From positions 496,001-560,000 of the forward strand of contig JAIBBC010000001.1 in the NCBI GenBank assembly GCA_019694875.1: 64,000 nt of DNA. Direction: 5' to 3'. The first letter of the stretch is position 1. Each line of letters starts with the position of its first letter. The notes beneath the pieces are model-generated. The model was not told the DNA's origin. It saw only the letters and a program-made list of their open reading frames with translations, and made no database searches. The DNA comes from Cyclobacteriaceae bacterium (GTDB taxonomy: Bacteria; Bacteroidota; Bacteroidia; Cytophagales; Cyclobacteriaceae). The translations under genes were made by a program, and so were the position numbers. This document shows positions 63,442 through 64,000 of this stretch, piece after piece.

Positions 63442-64000
63442 TTATTTTTCAAGCCAGCCCTTCAGCTCTTCGAGCTTTTTCTGAAGGTCAGCCTTTGCGG
63501 CAGCAATTTTTGTGTCAATCTTCTTCGTTGTGCCTTTTACAGGGATTTCGGTCATTTTATCAAGCGCACCAGTGTAGTAGGAAGTCCACACTTCTAAAAT
63601 GTGTTGCTCGTCAGCGGCCTTCCCGCCCTTCCCAACAGCCTCCTTGCTCAGCGCAAATTCAACTTCAAGCCGGTCAATCGCATTCTTCCTGATTTCATCA
63701 ATCAGTGTAAGCGTGGTGCTTTCATCGGCAGCAGCAAGTACATACGCGGTAGCCAGTGCACTTACACCCACATTCTTCATTTCATCCTGTGAGGTCATGT
63801 CGAGGCGGTCGCCATCGGTATGATAAAACACATCGGTAAAGTGCCACATCAACAATCCCGGAATCTTCGCTTCAAGAAAAGGTGTGTGATCACTGCCACC
63901 TTCGAACGGATTTGTATTGACTACCCAGCCGTTAAACTTCGACTGTTGCAGGCATCGGTTTAATAACAAGTCATTAAAATAATGCGGAACCATTTGTGAT
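63442..64000 (-). CDS. M28-family zinc peptidase, C-terminal part (N-terminus outside window)
   Basis: About 186 residues of the C-terminal part of an M28 aminopeptidase; the frame continues to the window edge. GGSDHTPFLEAKIPGLLM and FYHTDGDRLDMTS contain the last zinc-binding Asp/His region of the family. The remaining 80 residues form a helical tail that is Lys/Glu/Ala-rich and probably a coiled coil. M28 enzymes remove amino-terminal residues from peptides, and in this phylum are usually secreted; the signal region lies outside. Confidence 0.88.
   Translation of the reverse strand, partial: SQMVPHYFNDLLLNRCLQQSKFNGWVVNTNPFEGGSDHTPFLEAKIPGLLMWHFTDVFYHTDGDRLDMTSQDEMKNVGVSALATAYVLAAADESTTLTLIDEIRKNAIDRLEVEFALSKEAVGKGGKAADEQHILEVWTSYYTGALDKMTEIPVKGTTKKIDTKIAAAKADLQKKLEELKGWLEK

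Overview
The window comes from a Bacteroidota chromosome, most likely a Cytophagales-type gliding bacterium. The evidence is promoters of the TTG-N18-21-TAnnTTTG type, SprB-repeat and type IX secretion (T9SS) sorting sequences, TonB receptors with carboxypeptidase-regulatory N-domains, ORF6N, LytTR/LytS pairs and almost no Shine-Dalgarno sites. I see no rRNA, tRNA, CRISPR array or intact transposon.

Region 1 (1-17417, all minus strand) is a tightly packed surface/secretion cluster. In order of transcription it holds an outer-membrane barrel, a 10-repeat SprB/T9SS adhesin, a 1253-residue FN3-metzincin protein whose AT-rich C-terminal third looks like a toxin tip, a four-helix membrane protein that overlaps it and is a candidate immunity protein, a HEAT-like secreted protein, an ORF6N protein, a 1530-residue secreted giant and a truncated FN3 protein. 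Region 2 (17719-23431, minus) is a TonB receptor with DUF4397 and fasciclin lipoproteins. Region 3 (23634-34945) is mostly housekeeping and envelope: M14 peptidase, Omp85-like barrel, haem-binding protein, glutamate-synthase-like FMN enzyme, GH53 galactanase, acylphosphatase, GapN-like dehydrogenase, DeoC. Region 4 (35029-41789) has two tiny paralogous membrane proteins, an ECF sigma/anti-sigma pair whose sigma gene lacks a normal start codon, and a divergent split-DUF4331/TPR/TonB-receptor operon.

Region 5 (41844-49486) holds lpdA, fabG and a methionine operon metY-metX-hom. Its 5' leader combines a SAM riboswitch with a 43-codon reading frame ending in Cys-Met-Cys6-stop, which suggests double control by SAM and by charged tRNA-Cys. 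An arginase-fold protein lacking metal ligands follows. Region 6 (49551-58280) is signalling: a periplasmic-binding-protein/histidine-kinase fusion, a VWA protein with an EF-hand partner, a TPR-LytS/LytTR pair, and a second ECF sigma with an anti-sigma fused to a trypsin-like protease. Region 7 (58373-64000) has lipoproteins, a structured leader RNA with an intrinsic terminator, and an rtcB RNA-ligase gene sandwiched between two paralogous TPR genes, then tandem 20-bp repeats and a truncated M28 peptidase.

The strongest candidates for undescribed biology are the SAM-riboswitch/poly-Cys leader, the toxin-immunity module in the T9SS cluster, and the leader-RNA/TPR-rtcB-TPR unit.
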